Part shown: positions 33,886-44,002 of the stretch, in pieces | Layout of the letters: every line of letters starts with the position of its first letter | Position numbering within the stretch: position 1 is the stretch's first letter | Assembly: GCA_913030605.1 (NCBI GenBank) | Contig: CAJWEZ010000028.1 | Span: 1 to 54,061, forward strand | Reading direction: 5' to 3' | DNA from: an uncultured Spirochaeta sp. | GTDB taxonomy: Bacteria; Spirochaetota; Spirochaetia; DSM-27196; Alkalispirochaetaceae | Length of the DNA stretch: 54,061 bases | Position numbers and translations under genes: made by a program | Notes under the pieces: generated by a model | The model's input: the letters and a program-made list of their open reading frames with translations, nothing else | What the model was told of the DNA's origin: nothing | Databases searched by the model: none

Positions 33886-34839
33886 TTACTCAAATACTCC
33901 GTAGAGCCGGGCGCCGCACCCGGGGCACCTCCCGCGGTCGGTCAGATTCCGGACCGGAGAACGATGGTCGATACAGACGGTACCACAGTCGGGACAGCGC
34001 GTCTGATGGTACTCCGATTGTCGGCTGTTTCCCGCAAAAATGAACGGTGGATCACCGGTGGCGGCGATTCCGTCGAGAACCGACCGCACCTGATCCTCAG
34101 TGGTCGGCGGTTCGTCCCGCATCTGCCACGCGGGAAAGAACCGGCTGATGTGCCAGACCCGGACCCCGGCGTCAACCAGGGCGCGGCGCAGCTCCTCCAC
34201 CGTTTCTGCACTGTGGCGCGAGGGCATCAGCATCGTCGTCACCTCGAGGTGACGACGCGGCGCGACGCGCCGGATCGTGTCGAGGACCGGTTCCATCCGT
34301 CCACGGCACAGCTGGCGGTAGAATTCGTCGTCGCCCTTCAGGTCGATGTTGAAGGCGTCCACAACCTCCACGAGACGTTCGGTTGCCTCCGGCGTCAGGA
34401 ACCCGTTGGTGACCATGACCACCCGCCCTCCTGCTCGTCGGATTCCCGGCGCCGTGTCCAGAATATAGTCCTGCCAGACGGTCGGTTCGCTGTAGGTGTA
34501 GGCGATCGCCGGCGTACCGGACGCGCGCCACTCCGCGACCAGACGGTCCGCGTCCCAGTGGGCCACCGGAAGGGGAAACTGCTCCGGGACCGCGATCGAC
34601 GCGTTCTGACAAAACCGGCAACGGAAGTTGCACCCCGCCAGGGCCACGGAAAAGACGCGGGTCCCCGGCAGAAAGTGATAGAGCGGTTTCTTTTCTATCG
34701 GGTCGAGGGCGGCTGACTGAATCGCCCCGTACACCGTTGTCTCAAGGCGACCGCCGGAGTTGCGGCGAACGCCGCACAGACCGGTGCGTCCCTCGGGGAT
34801 CCTGCACCGGTGGGCGCAGAAGTCACAGGTCACGGTCAC
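33886..34839 (-). CDS. amrS: AmmeMemoRadiSam system radical SAM enzyme
   Basis: A 317-residue radical SAM protein. The SAM-cluster cysteines C70, C74 and C77 are in GCNFRCRFCQN. The N terminus (CDFCAHRC, then GLCG) and C terminus (CPDCGTVC, CPGCG) carry extra cysteine pairs, probably a zinc or second iron-sulfur site. The family is related to pyruvate-formate-lyase activating enzymes; the substrate in this system is unknown to me. The GTG at 34839 follows AGGAGG, and the gene overlaps the 3' end of the AMMECR1 gene by 17 bases. It is encoded directly after the AMMECR1 and MEMO1 genes. The symbol is used informally. Confidence 0.92.
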   Translation of the reverse strand: MTVTCDFCAHRCRIPEGRTGLCGVRRNSGGRLETTVYGAIQSAALDPIEKKPLYHFLPGTRVFSVALAGCNFRCRFCQNASIAVPEQFPLPVAHWDADRLVAEWRASGTPAIAYTYSEPTVWQDYILDTAPGIRRAGGRVVMVTNGFLTPEATERLVEVVDAFNIDLKGDDEFYRQLCRGRMEPVLDTIRRVAPRRHLEVTTMLMPSRHSAETVEELRRALVDAGVRVWHISRFFPAWQMRDEPPTTEDQVRSVLDGIAATGDPPFIFAGNSRQSEYHQTRCPDCGTVCIDHRSPVRNLTDRGRCPGCGARLYGVFE

Positions 34840-35410
34840 TGCACTCCTCCTCTCCGTAGTGCAGCGTCTGAAACACCTCAAACTCCGCGCGCGAGTCACG
34901 CCAGGCGTCCGGCGACAGGCCCGCCTTGCGCGCGAGCGCCGAAAGCGTCGTGTTCAGGTCCCACCCCTGTTCCCTCGCCACCTCCGGCAGAAACACCGCC
35001 TGCCGGCCCTGCACGGTGAGAATCACGCCGTCTTCGCCGAGCCGGATATTCGCGAGTGCGGCAACCCTGGTCGGTACCGTCAGCAGGGAGTGTTCGATCG
35101 TGCACAACGAGAGTTCCTCTCGCCGGAGCGGCGGAAACCGGGGGTCCTCAAATGCCGCCTTCCGGGTAACCCGCGGCAGTGTCGCGCGCAACGGAGACTC
35201 GGTTCGGATCGACCCGATACACCCGCGCAACTCACCGTTTCGACGGAGCGTCACGAAGAGACCCGGCGTCGTCTCGAGAATCGCGGCATCACCGGCGAGC
35301 TCCGGCTGTGCACCACGGCTGCTCCGCGGGGCCAGGTACCACGCCAGCAGCGACCGCGAGAAGCCGAGCAGGGTACAGCGCAGCGGACGGTCCAGATCGG
35401 GCGTGCTCAT
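34823..35410 (-). CDS. amrA: AmmeMemoRadiSam system protein A (AMMECR1 homologue)
   Basis: A 195-residue AMMECR1-domain protein. The family signature LRGCIGSIRTESPL (canonical LRGCIGT) is at about residues 60-75, followed by AAFEDPRFPPL and EHSLLTVP-type strands typical of the fold. Its function is unknown; human AMMECR1 is linked to a developmental syndrome. The ATG at 35410 is preceded by GGAGGAGG and overlaps the stop of the MEMO1-like gene as ATGA. It also overlaps the radical SAM gene. The tight overlap of all three is evidence that they act together. Confidence 0.92.
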   Translation of the reverse strand: MSTPDLDRPLRCTLLGFSRSLLAWYLAPRSSRGAQPELAGDAAILETTPGLFVTLRRNGELRGCIGSIRTESPLRATLPRVTRKAAFEDPRFPPLRREELSLCTIEHSLLTVPTRVAALANIRLGEDGVILTVQGRQAVFLPEVAREQGWDLNTTLSALARKAGLSPDAWRDSRAEFEVFQTLHYGEEECSDRDL

Positions 35411-36342
35411 ACCGTCGCCTCCTCCATGACGGCGGTAACGTAGCACACAAACTCCGCCTCATCGCTGCCGGTGACGTCGGGCGACGCGTAGTAGTCCAGG
35501 ATCCGTCCCGCGACGCGACCACCGTGGGGACCTGTACCGGAGCCGAGGAAGCGCAGCTGCGCCTCGATCGCCATGGCCAGTGCGAAGCGGCCGCAGACGG
35601 TCGTCCCCCGGGCCAGGTCCGACCAGTAGCGGGCCCGGTCACCGCTTACCGCGGCGGAGACCAGCGAGGTATCGGCACTCCGGAGCCGGTCCGCCAGCTC
35701 AGACCACCGCCCCTGACCCAGGGGGGTCCACCCGAAGCGTCGCCCGTAGTGGGTGGCATCGGAACTGCCCAGCCACAGGACGCGCCCCCGAGCGACGCCC
35801 TGCTCCGCCAGGCGACGGACGATGCGACGTGCGGCGTCGGCGGCGGCATCCGGCCCGGAGAACGCCCCCACCAGAACCGGTGAGACCGGAATCTCTGTTC
35901 CCAGGGTCGCGGCGATCGCAGGAAGCAGAAGCTCCACTGCATGTTCCCGTTCCACCGTACCACGATCGTCTTCGTCGGCGACCGTACCGCCGTCGGGCAG
36001 CGTCCCGAAGGGCGTCTCGTGACCGGAAAACCGGCCACCGACGGTGGTATCCCCCGGGATCGGAACGTAGTGGGAGGGTGCGACAAGCACGATCCGATCC
36101 ACGGCAGCACGAAGTTCCCCCGGGTCCACGGTGTCCCAGAACGCCATCTGCCCGCGGGCGGAGTACGCGAGCCCCGCGTGCGGCAGCACCGCCAGGCGAA
36201 CATCGTGGAGCGGGGCACCGGCGGCGGGGACCGCAGCGCGATGGGCGGCGGTTCCCGCGCTGAGAACACGGTGAAGCGCGTCGGGATCCCCGGGATACCA
36301 GCGGTCGTGAAACTGCATGCGATTGATCGTCGGTGCTGACAT
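35407..36342 (-). CDS. amrB: AmmeMemoRadiSam system protein B (MEMO1 family)
   Basis: A 311-residue MEMO1-like protein. Human MEMO1 is related to class III non-haem iron dioxygenases and binds metal. Conserved family features are the N-terminal YPGDPDAL, the metal-region LPHAGLAYSA, LVAPSHYVPI and EHAVELLLP. The ATG at 36342 has AAAGGAGG upstream (36351-36358 on the other strand reads CCTCCTTT), the strongest Shine-Dalgarno in this neighbourhood. It is the first gene of a four-gene operon (B, A, radical SAM, outer-membrane protein) and diverges from leuS. Confidence 0.92.
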   Translation of the reverse strand: MSAPTINRMQFHDRWYPGDPDALHRVLSAGTAAHRAAVPAAGAPLHDVRLAVLPHAGLAYSARGQMAFWDTVDPGELRAAVDRIVLVAPSHYVPIPGDTTVGGRFSGHETPFGTLPDGGTVADEDDRGTVEREHAVELLLPAIAATLGTEIPVSPVLVGAFSGPDAAADAARRIVRRLAEQGVARGRVLWLGSSDATHYGRRFGWTPLGQGRWSELADRLRSADTSLVSAAVSGDRARYWSDLARGTTVCGRFALAMAIEAQLRFLGSGTGPHGGRVAGRILDYYASPDVTGSDEAEFVCYVTAVMEEATV

Positions 36343-36438
36343 GGAGAACGCCTCCTTTGAGGCCGGCAGGAACGGGCGGAGTGCCCTTCCTTCCTCCATT
36401 GTAGGCGCGATTGACTGCGCTGTGAACCATTGGGTACC

Positions 36439-38925
36439 ATGCCGCGCATGAAGAAATATCCATTCCGCGAGATAGAACCCAAGTGGCAGCGCTACTGGGA
36501 AGAGAACAGGACGTTCCGCGCGGTTGAAGACGCCAGTGTACCGCCCGAAAAACGGCGCTATGTGCTGGACATGTTCCCCTACCCCTCGGCGGCGGGTCTC
36601 CACGTCGGCCACCCGGAAGGCTACACCGCCACCGACATTTACTGCCGCTATCTGCGGATGAATGGATACAACGTGCTGCACCCCATGGGGTTCGACAGTT
36701 TCGGACTTCCCGCGGAGAACTACGCGGTGCAGACCGGCACACACCCCAAGGCGACCACGGAAGCCAACATCGACCGTTTTCGAGAGCAGATCAAGAGCCT
36801 CGGGTTCTCCTACGACTGGGACCGCGAGGTCAGCACGCACCGGGCGGACTACTACAAGTGGACGCAGTGGATATTCCTCAAGCTGTGGGAACGGGATCTG
36901 GCCTACGTTGCCGAGATCCCCATGTGGTACTGCGAAGCCCTGGGCACCGTACTGGCGAACGAGGAAGTGATCGCCACCCCCGAGGGACCCCGGAGTGAAC
37001 GGGGAAACCATCCCGTGGAGCGCCGTCCGCTGCGACAGTGGATGCTCAAGATCACCGAGTACGCCGACCGGCTCCTCGAGGGGCTCGAGGACCTGGACTG
37101 GCCGGAATCGATCAAGGCGATGCAGCGCAACTGGATCGGACGATCCGAGGGCGCAAACGTCACGTTCCCGCTGGCGGACGACGCCGCCGAACGCGCCGCT
37201 GCGGCGGGGCTCGGGGAGGACGAACGCCACATCGAGGTGTACACGACCCGCCCGGACACCCTGTTCGGAGCCACATACATGGTCATGGCCCCGGAGCACG
37301 CGATGGTCGCGGCGCTTACGACGCCGGAGCAGGCCAACGCGGTGCGGGGCTATGTTGACGCCACAAAACTCAAGAGCGACCTCGAACGGACGGAACTCTC
37401 CAAGGAAAAGACCGGTGTGTTCACCGGCTCCTACGCCATTAACCCCGTCAATGGCGCGCAGATTCCGATCTGGATCAGCGACTACATCCTCGCCAGCTAC
37501 GGGACCGGCGCCATCATGGCCGTTCCGGGACACGACGAGCGCGACTGGGACTTCGCGACCGCCTTCGATCTCCCGATCGTCAAGGTCGTCGCGCGCCCCG
37601 ACGAGGACGATCCCCAGGCACCGCTGGCGGCGGCAACCCCGGAGTACGGCGTCGCAGTGAACAGCGGGCAGTTCGACGGAAAACCCACCGAACAGGTCAA
37701 GTCCGAGATCATCGACTGGCTTGAGTCGCACGGTCACGGCAGCCGGGCGGTCAACTACAAGCTCCGCGACTGGATCTTCAGCCGCCAGCGCTACTGGGGC
37801 GAGCCGATTCCCCTCGTGGAGTGCGACGGTGAGTACTACCCGATTCCCGAGGATCAGCTGCCGCTCACGCTCCCGGAGGTGGAGAGCTACAAACCCACCG
37901 GCACCGGTGAGAGTCCGCTGGCGGCGGTGACCGAATGGGTGGAGTGCGACTGTCCCGACGGCAGCGGCCGCCGCGGCCGCCGCGAGACCAACACGATGCC
38001 GCAGTGGGCGGGCAGCTGCTGGTACTACCTGCGCTACCTTGACCCCGCCAACGACCGTGCGTTTGCCGACCGCGAGAAGATCGAGTACTGGATGCCGGTG
38101 GACCTGTACGTCGGTGGGGCGGAACACGCGGTGCTGCACCTCCTCTATGCACGGTTCTGGCACAAGGTGCTGTACGACATCGGCGTGGTGAACACCGACG
38201 AACCGTTCCTGCGGCTGGTAAACCAGGGGATGATCCTCGGCGAAAACGGCGTCAAGATGTCCAAGAGCCTCGGAAACGTGATCAACCCGGACGACATCGT
38301 CTCCGAGTACGGCGCCGACTCCATGCGGGTCTACGAAATGTTCATGGGGCCGTTGCAGCAGGAGAAGCCGTGGTCGACGCAGGGGCTCACCGGCGTGCAC
38401 CGCTTCCTGGACCGCGTGTGGCGGCTCACCGAACGCCCGCTGGACGAGACGCCGGCGGACGAGGAACTGCGGCGTGTGCTGCACAAATCGATCCGCAAGG
38501 TGGGCCACGACACCGGCAAGCTGGCGTTCAACACCGCGATCAGCCAGATGATGATCCTGGTCAACGAACTCTACAAGCACGACGGACGCCCCCGGGAGGT
38601 GTGGGAGCCGCTGGTACGCATGCTCTCGCCCTACGCGCCGCACCTGGCGGAGGAGCTTTGGGAGATGATGGGCAACCGGTCGCCGGTGTCGCTCGGCGCG
38701 TGGCCGGAGTTCGACGAGGAACTCACCCGCGACGACCAGAAAGAGGTCGTCCTGCAGGTTAACGGAAAGATCCGCGCGCGCCTCACGGTGGACGCCGGCA
38801 CCGACCGCGAAACACTGCAGAGGATGGCGATGGAACACGAGCGGATCGCGGAGCTCACCGCCGGGAAGCAGGTTGTGAAAGTGATCGCGGTCCCCGACAA
38901 GCTCGTCAACGTAGTCGTGAAATAG
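36439..38925 (+). CDS. leuS: Leucine--tRNA ligase
   Basis: About 828 residues of class I aminoacyl-tRNA synthetase. The HIGH motif is HVGH in [12 protein letters not shown] and the KMSKS motif is VKMSKSLGN. The CP1 editing domain lies between about residues 220 and 415 ([26 protein letters not shown]). Zinc-region and anticodon-binding domains follow, with a C-terminal domain ending LVNVVVK. It charges tRNA-Leu. ATGs at 36439 and 36448 are both possible starts; no Shine-Dalgarno is obvious and the frame upstream begins with TTG at 36430. It diverges from the AmmeMemoRadiSam operon. Confidence 0.97.
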   Translation: MPRMKKYPFREIEPKWQRYWEENRTFRAVEDASVPPEKRRYVLDMFPYPSAAGLHVGHPEGYTATDIYCRYLRMNGYNVLHPMGFDSFGLPAENYAVQTGTHPKATTEANIDRFREQIKSLGFSYDWDREVSTHRADYYKWTQWIFLKLWERDLAYVAEIPMWYCEALGTVLANEEVIATPEGPRSERGNHPVERRPLRQWMLKITEYADRLLEGLEDLDWPESIKAMQRNWIGRSEGANVTFPLADDAAERAAAAGLGEDERHIEVYTTRPDTLFGATYMVMAPEHAMVAALTTPEQANAVRGYVDATKLKSDLERTELSKEKTGVFTGSYAINPVNGAQIPIWISDYILASYGTGAIMAVPGHDERDWDFATAFDLPIVKVVARPDEDDPQAPLAAATPEYGVAVNSGQFDGKPTEQVKSEIIDWLESHGHGSRAVNYKLRDWIFSRQRYWGEPIPLVECDGEYYPIPEDQLPLTLPEVESYKPTGTGESPLAAVTEWVECDCPDGSGRRGRRETNTMPQWAGSCWYYLRYLDPANDRAFADREKIEYWMPVDLYVGGAEHAVLHLLYARFWHKVLYDIGVVNTDEPFLRLVNQGMILGENGVKMSKSLGNVINPDDIVSEYGADSMRVYEMFMGPLQQEKPWSTQGLTGVHRFLDRVWRLTERPLDETPADEELRRVLHKSIRKVGHDTGKLAFNTAISQMMILVNELYKHDGRPREVWEPLVRMLSPYAPHLAEELWEMMGNRSPVSLGAWPEFDEELTRDDQKEVVLQVNGKIRARLTVDAGTDRETLQRMAMEHERIAELTAGKQVVKVIAVPDKLVNVVVK

Positions 38926-38946
38926 CAGCACGGAGCCGGATGTCGG

Positions 38947-39786
38947 TCAGTCGGCGGTGACGAACCACCAGAGGTGGCCGTCGCCGTCGCGGCCGACCGT
39001 CATCCGAATCCCCGTGGTCGCCTGCCACAGGTGACGCACCTCCCCCGCCGCCACGGGAACCGCCCAGTGGTGCTGCCCGTCGGTTCCCACCCCGCGAATG
39101 AGCGGCTCCCGCATGTCATCCGTTATCCAGTCCGTGACAGCCCCTGACCCCTCGCGCACGATCTCGGAACGATCCCGTGGTACGGCGCGCACCGCGTAGC
39201 GCGTCATCTCACCGCCGGCGAGTGCCGCCGCCAGTCGCGGGCGATCGATGACGGGCGGCGGGTCGTCGCGGTCCGCGGCCAGTTCGTCCCGGACCGTCAT
39301 AGCCAGTCGCCGCAGATTCACCAGTCCCGGGTTCAGTCCCCGCCCCGCCAATTGCAGCAGCACCGTCGCGGCGCCGCCAAGCGCCGGGTCAACGGATACC
39401 TCCGTCGATGGGGCCACGGCCCATCCCCCCAGCGGTCGCAGGAGCGTACCCGCCGTACTCACCGCGGTCGCCGACACGACGATCGCTTCCGCCCCGCCCG
39501 GCGCCACCTCGAGGTGCACCGCCACCGATCCCGACGGCGGCGCCGACGCCTCCGTTATCCGCACCCGCGCACCGTCCCACCACGCCAGGCGCCACGCCTC
39601 GATCTGATCGCGATACGCCGCCGGCGGCTCCGGTATGGTGCACCGGACGCGGCGAGGGATGCCGATCGCACCGCCCGGCGTCACGCCGCATCCGGACAGG
39701 AACATCCAGAGCAGAACCGTTTGGAGGATGAGTGGGAGAATCGCTGGAAAAGGCATCGCCGGAGGCGCCCGATGCGGTCGTCGCAT
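38947..39786 (-). CDS. Hypothetical lipoprotein
   Basis: About 279 residues. The N terminus has a basic stretch and a hydrophobic segment ending LSGC, a lipobox. The rest is a beta-rich extracytoplasmic domain with GSVAVHLEVAPGG and a C-terminal GDGHLWWFV, without any family I recognise. Starts at 39810, 39786 and 39756 are possible; 39786 leaves positive charges ahead of the signal segment. It is convergent with leuS, 21 bases apart, and divergent from the coiled-coil gene. Some spirochaetal envelope role is likely, but unproven. Confidence 0.6.
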   Translation of the reverse strand: MRRPHRAPPAMPFPAILPLILQTVLLWMFLSGCGVTPGGAIGIPRRVRCTIPEPPAAYRDQIEAWRLAWWDGARVRITEASAPPSGSVAVHLEVAPGGAEAIVVSATAVSTAGTLLRPLGGWAVAPSTEVSVDPALGGAATVLLQLAGRGLNPGLVNLRRLAMTVRDELAADRDDPPPVIDRPRLAAALAGGEMTRYAVRAVPRDRSEIVREGSGAVTDWITDDMREPLIRGVGTDGQHHWAVPVAAGEVRHLWQATTGIRMTVGRDGDGHLWWFVTAD

Positions 39787-39916
39787 ACCGGCACACACTG
39801 CGGTGTCCACCGCGACGCTTGTCGGGGTCGCCCGCCCCGCGCCGCCTCCCCGCGCCGCGTCCCGGTTGAGGACGCTGTCGCTTGTGTGACCCGGCGGGTT
39901 CCCGTATCATGGCATC

Positions 39917-41332
39917 ATGGCTGGAATGGAGAGCTTCGAGGCGGAACTCGAGGCACGCCTCGATGCGCGACGCGCGGAGCTCGAAGAACACGACCTCCCT
40001 CAGCTCAAGCAGCACCTTCGTCGCATGCAGTCGAGCTTTCAGGCGATTCACAACGTCCTGCGAAAGAAGGGGCTGCTCAAAGAGGACCCGTACAAGTACG
40101 AGGAGCGCCTCTCCGAGCTCGATACGCCCTCCGACGCCCACTACACCGACAGTGAGCGCGACACGCAGCTCAGCATCCGCCTCGGCCAGTACGACACGCG
40201 CATCTCCTATCTCACCGACTACTACGACTGGTCGCTGGAAAGCCTCGACCTGCGTCGGCTCAAGGAAGTCGTCAAGTTCCTCAAGTACATCAACTGGCGA
40301 AACGTGTCCGACACGGCAACCCAGCCGACGACGCGCGGACTCGGGGAGCAGATGGTCAAGATCAAGCGCGGGAGCGACACCCTCTCGGCAAACATCGTGA
40401 CCGACGCGCAGGACCAGCTCAGCGGCGCCTCCCGGGAAGCGCTGTCCATCCTCAAGCGCATCACGGGATACCAGCGGGAACGGTACAAGCTGGAGGCGCG
40501 GCGAACCGTGTTCACCGACCCCAAGGTGCCGGCGGCGCCGTCGGAGGAACAGTACGATCAGGCCGCTCGCACGGTGAAGGCGGTGTTCCCGCGCCACATG
40601 CCGGGACAGCCGTTTGCCCGGGATCTCATTCTGGAAATCTTTGCCGAGAACAGCCCCGGCGGCGGCGACGCGATCAGACAGACGCTGCTCGACTCCCTTG
40701 CCGCGGCCGCGGCACCGGCGGAGGAAAAGAAAACGGGCGACGACCTCAAACCGATCCTGCTCGAGTCCGCCCGGACGATCGCCGGCGCCAGCCGCAGCCT
40801 GGAGGAGGCGGTGCGAAAACTGAGCGACAACGCCATCGTTCTTGAGAGCCGCAAACTGTCACTGGGAGAGATGCTCCGCCAGATCTGGCAGCGCCTGCGC
40901 GGCCAGGACTCGGTGGACCGCGTCTTCACGATCGATTACGTCGACTCCACCACCAACGCCCGCAAATCCGAGGAGATCAACTTCGACCAGTTTGTGGCGT
41001 CCGTGGGCCGTCGCGCGCGGATCTACAACGGCCTCCTGTCAAAATCCGGCGCCGCCTGGGTCAAACTCCAGAACTCGGACGAGGACACGCTGCTGCAGTT
41101 TGTGACCAAGGACACGCAGGAGGTCTACGGGATCGTGCGGCGGCTGGAGGGACTCGATACGTTCTTTCGCGCCGAGGTCTCCCGCGAACAGCGGTCGCAG
41201 CTTCGGTCGATCAACACGGAGGTCACGGTGATCAACGACACCCTGGTCCGTGCCCGCAAAAAGACCCGGCAGTACGTCTCGAAAATCGAGGAACGGGAGC
41301 AGCTGCGCAAGCTCGGGATCACCGACGCCTGA
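39917..41332 (+). CDS. Coiled-coil cytoplasmic protein of unknown function
   Basis: A 471-residue, highly charged, mostly helical protein without signal peptide or membrane segments. The N-terminal third is a coiled coil (residues about 1-130, rich in E/R/L heptads such as LEARLDARRAELEEHDL). The middle carries DAIRQTLLDSLAAAAAP and a conserved-looking GQPFARDLILEIFAEN. The C terminus has two more helical stretches. I do not recognise the family; the size and charge suggest a protein restricted to spirochaetes or related bacteria. The ATG at 39917 lacks a visible Shine-Dalgarno. Confidence 0.7.
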   Translation: MAGMESFEAELEARLDARRAELEEHDLPQLKQHLRRMQSSFQAIHNVLRKKGLLKEDPYKYEERLSELDTPSDAHYTDSERDTQLSIRLGQYDTRISYLTDYYDWSLESLDLRRLKEVVKFLKYINWRNVSDTATQPTTRGLGEQMVKIKRGSDTLSANIVTDAQDQLSGASREALSILKRITGYQRERYKLEARRTVFTDPKVPAAPSEEQYDQAARTVKAVFPRHMPGQPFARDLILEIFAENSPGGGDAIRQTLLDSLAAAAAPAEEKKTGDDLKPILLESARTIAGASRSLEEAVRKLSDNAIVLESRKLSLGEMLRQIWQRLRGQDSVDRVFTIDYVDSTTNARKSEEINFDQFVASVGRRARIYNGLLSKSGAAWVKLQNSDEDTLLQFVTKDTQEVYGIVRRLEGLDTFFRAEVSREQRSQLRSINTEVTVINDTLVRARKKTRQYVSKIEEREQLRKLGITDA

Positions 41333-41357
41333 GCGCGCCCCGTCCCCGCCCCCATTC

Positions 41358-43295
41358 TCAGGACCGGTCGAATCCGCGCGAACTCCGAAACGTACCGAGG
41401 AGCCGCAGGTCCCGTGATGCCGCTTCCAGGGCGGCGTAAGCCTGCCGGAACGCCGCCTCATCCCCGGGGAGTTCGACGTCCAGGTAAAACATGTAGCGCC
41501 ACGGTTCGCCGAGGATCGGTCGCGATTCCAGCTTCTTCAGGTTGAGCTGACGTTCCGCCAGGACGCGCATGCACTCGTACAGCGCCCCGGGGGTATCGGG
41601 GGTCGAAAAGACCAGCGTCGCCATGTCCGGTTCGCGGGCAACGGCGTCCTCCTCCCGGGCAAGAATTGCAAATCGCGTGTAGTTGCGGGCGTTGGACTCG
41701 ATACTCTCGCGCAGGACCTTCATGCCGTAGTACTCCGCGGTCCGGGCGTGGGCGATCGCCGCCAGGCTCCGGTCGCCGCTGTCACGGACATGGGCAACCG
41801 CCCCGGCGGTGTCGTAGAACGGCACGATCTCCCATTCAGGGTGTCTGTTGAGAAAATCGCGGCACTGTTCGATACCCGGCGCCTGCGAGATCACTTTGGT
41901 GATCGAATCGAGGGTGGCATCCTGGGTACCGATCAGGCTGTGCTGGATGCGGATATGCGTTTCGCCGACGATGCGGATGTCGGGATACTGCAGCAACAGG
42001 TCGTAGTTCTCATGGATAGAACCCATGAGCGAGTTCTCGAGGGGGACGATACCGAACGACACCTCGCCCTTGAGGACCGCCTCGAACACGTCCCGGAAGT
42101 GGCTCATGCTTACCGCCTCGACCTCCCGGTCCGCGGCGTCGAAGTAGCGTAGGGCGGCGATTTCGCTGTACGCACCACGGGCTCCCTGGAACGCGACGCG
42201 GAGCGAGACATCGCCCGCAGCGGACGCCCCGGCGTCGACCGATACCGACGGTGTTGCGGCGATGCGATGCCGCTGCGGCAGACGGGCGACCTCGCGGCCC
42301 ACCACCGGCGACAACGCCTCGATATCCCGCATCAGTTTTTCAAACTGTTCCGGAAAGAGTGTCTGCGGACCGTCGGACAGCGCCTGGTCGGGATCCGGGT
42401 GCACTTCAACGATCAGACCGTCGGCGCCGGCCGCGATCGCCGCCAGCCCCACCGGCTGAACCTTCTCGCGGATACCAGTGGCGTGGCTCGGATCGACGAG
42501 AACCGGGAGGTGACTGAGCTTCTTCACGACAGGAATCGAGGAGATGTCCAGACTGTTGCGGGTGTAGGTTTCGAACGTCCGAATGCCACGCTCGCAGAGG
42601 ATCACGTCCTCGGCACCGTGCGCCAGAAGGTACTCCGCAGCCATGAGCCATTCCTCGATCGTGGCAGCGAGTCCGCGCTTGAGCATGACCGCCCGTTTCT
42701 CGGCGCCCACCGTCTTCAGGAGCTCGAAGTTCTGCATATTCCGGGCGCCGATCTGAAAGACATCGACGTATTCGCGCATGCGGTCCACGTGGAGCGGCGA
42801 GACGATCTCCGAGACCACCGGCATCCCGAACGCCTCTCCCGCCTCCTTGAGGTAGCGCAGGCCCTCCTCGCCGAGCCCCTGAAACGAGTAGGGAGAGGTG
42901 CGGGGCTTGTACGCGCCGCCCCGGAGCATGACACCGCCGGAGGACGCCACGATCTCGGCGGTCTCGAGGATCTGCTCGCGGCTCTCAACCGCGCAGGGTC
43001 CGGCAATCACGACCAGGCGGTTTCCACCGACCTTCACCGGCCCCACGGGGAACACCGAGTCCTCGCGTTTGAACTCGCGGGAGGCGAGTTTGTACGGCTT
43101 GGAGATCGGCACGACCTTGGCGACGCCCGGCCGCATCTCGACCTCGCGGAGGTCGATCTGAGCGCTGCCCACCGCTCCGAAGATCGTTTCAGACTCGCCG
43201 ATGACCTCACGGACCTTGAATCCACGCCCCTCGAGGAAGCTGCGAAGCGCGTTCTTGTCCTGTTCCCGAATTCCCTGTTCCAGTACGACGACCAT
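41358..43295 (-). CDS. Bifunctional DAHP synthase - prephenate dehydratase
   Basis: A 645-residue fusion. Residues 1-70 are a ferredoxin-like N-terminal domain of type I-beta DAHP synthase. Residues 75-335 are the DAHP synthase barrel (GPCAVES at 99-105, [11 protein letters not shown] at 130-140, [12 protein letters not shown]). A linker at 335-363 leads to prephenate dehydratase at 364-545 ([30 protein letters not shown], catalytic NYTRF at 538-542), and an ACT domain at 557-640 (ESRP at 590-593). The protein would catalyse the first shikimate step and the phenylpyruvate step of phenylalanine synthesis, with an ACT regulatory site. No chorismate mutase domain is present. The long ORF and continuous homology make this a true fusion. 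It lies 26 bases after the coiled-coil gene's convergent end. Confidence 0.94.
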   Translation of the reverse strand: MVVVLEQGIREQDKNALRSFLEGRGFKVREVIGESETIFGAVGSAQIDLREVEMRPGVAKVVPISKPYKLASREFKREDSVFPVGPVKVGGNRLVVIAGPCAVESREQILETAEIVASSGGVMLRGGAYKPRTSPYSFQGLGEEGLRYLKEAGEAFGMPVVSEIVSPLHVDRMREYVDVFQIGARNMQNFELLKTVGAEKRAVMLKRGLAATIEEWLMAAEYLLAHGAEDVILCERGIRTFETYTRNSLDISSIPVVKKLSHLPVLVDPSHATGIREKVQPVGLAAIAAGADGLIVEVHPDPDQALSDGPQTLFPEQFEKLMRDIEALSPVVGREVARLPQRHRIAATPSVSVDAGASAAGDVSLRVAFQGARGAYSEIAALRYFDAADREVEAVSMSHFRDVFEAVLKGEVSFGIVPLENSLMGSIHENYDLLLQYPDIRIVGETHIRIQHSLIGTQDATLDSITKVISQAPGIEQCRDFLNRHPEWEIVPFYDTAGAVAHVRDSGDRSLAAIAHARTAEYYGMKVLRESIESNARNYTRFAILAREEDAVAREPDMATLVFSTPDTPGALYECMRVLAERQLNLKKLESRPILGEPWRYMFYLDVELPGDEAAFRQAYAALEAASRDLRLLGTFRSSRGFDRS

Positions 43296-43312
43296 AGGTC
43301 GCTACTCTACCA

Positions 43313-44002
43313 TCACGTACTGTGGGAGGGGAACTCTCTGAGGATATAGGCACGGAAACGGCGTTCGAGCTGGGCCCGAAACTGACTGATACGGTCCACG
43401 TACACCAGAGTCGACGCCGGCGTCCGGCCGGCGCGAACGCGGGTGAGCCCGGCGTTGTAACACGCCACGGCCTGCATCTCGGAGCTGGTCTGCTCCATGC
43501 ACCACCGCAGGTACTTCGTTCCGTGGTAGGAATTGATGTCGGGGTGAAAGAAATCCTCCTCCGACAGATTGCGGAACGTTCGGGAGTTCAGCTGGAACAG
43601 CCCCCGGTCCACGGAGGTGGCGTTCTGGTTCACCGCCACGGGAGAGTACCGGCTTTCCACCCAGGTCAGGGAGAACACCAGCGACAGCGACAGATCCTCC
43701 CGGTTTGCGTGATACAGAATCGGCAGGGCGATGTCGGAGGACCCGGTGAGATCGACAAAAAAGTCCACCACCGCCTGGTGGGTCACGTCTTCGCGGTACA
43801 GTGCCAGCATGGGATGTTCCGAGTCCAGGAGGTTGAGCACATTGGCGTAGTCCGCCGGCCCCAGCGCGGAGCGGACCTGCTGGTTCCAGTCGTAGTTGAA
43901 CGTCATCGGTGCCGCAGCGTCACCCGCGGCGGGGTTGGTCTGCGTCGTGCTACACCCCAGGACCGCCACCAGGCCGGTCAGGAGGAGTATTCGGTTTATC
44001 AT
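43313..44002 (-). CDS. Lytic transglycosylase lipoprotein (SLT family)
   Basis: A 229-residue lipoprotein: signal peptide MINRILLLTGLVAVLGC with Cys17 as the lipidated residue. The C-terminal half is an SLT/lysozyme-like domain with catalytic Glu116 in WVESRYSP, GLFQLNSRTF, FHPDIN, and QAVACYNAG followed by RVRAGRTP. It cleaves peptidoglycan glycan strands to anhydromuramyl ends. The start overlaps the stop of the TylF-type methyltransferase gene (ATGA), so the two are translationally coupled. The 17-base gap to the AroF-PheA gene, which starts downstream on the same strand, suggests co-transcription. Confidence 0.9.
   Translation of the reverse strand: MINRILLLTGLVAVLGCSTTQTNPAAGDAAAPMTFNYDWNQQVRSALGPADYANVLNLLDSEHPMLALYREDVTHQAVVDFFVDLTGSSDIALPILYHANREDLSLSLVFSLTWVESRYSPVAVNQNATSVDRGLFQLNSRTFRNLSEEDFFHPDINSYHGTKYLRWCMEQTSSEMQAVACYNAGLTRVRAGRTPASTLVYVDRISQFRAQLERRFRAYILREFPSHST

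Noticed and set aside
36430..38931. Very long open frame antisense to leuS, continuous with the MEMO1-like gene (over 800 extra codons)
   Set aside because: An artefact of GC-rich codon use opposite a strongly conserved gene; the translation has low-complexity Arg/His/Val composition and no domain.
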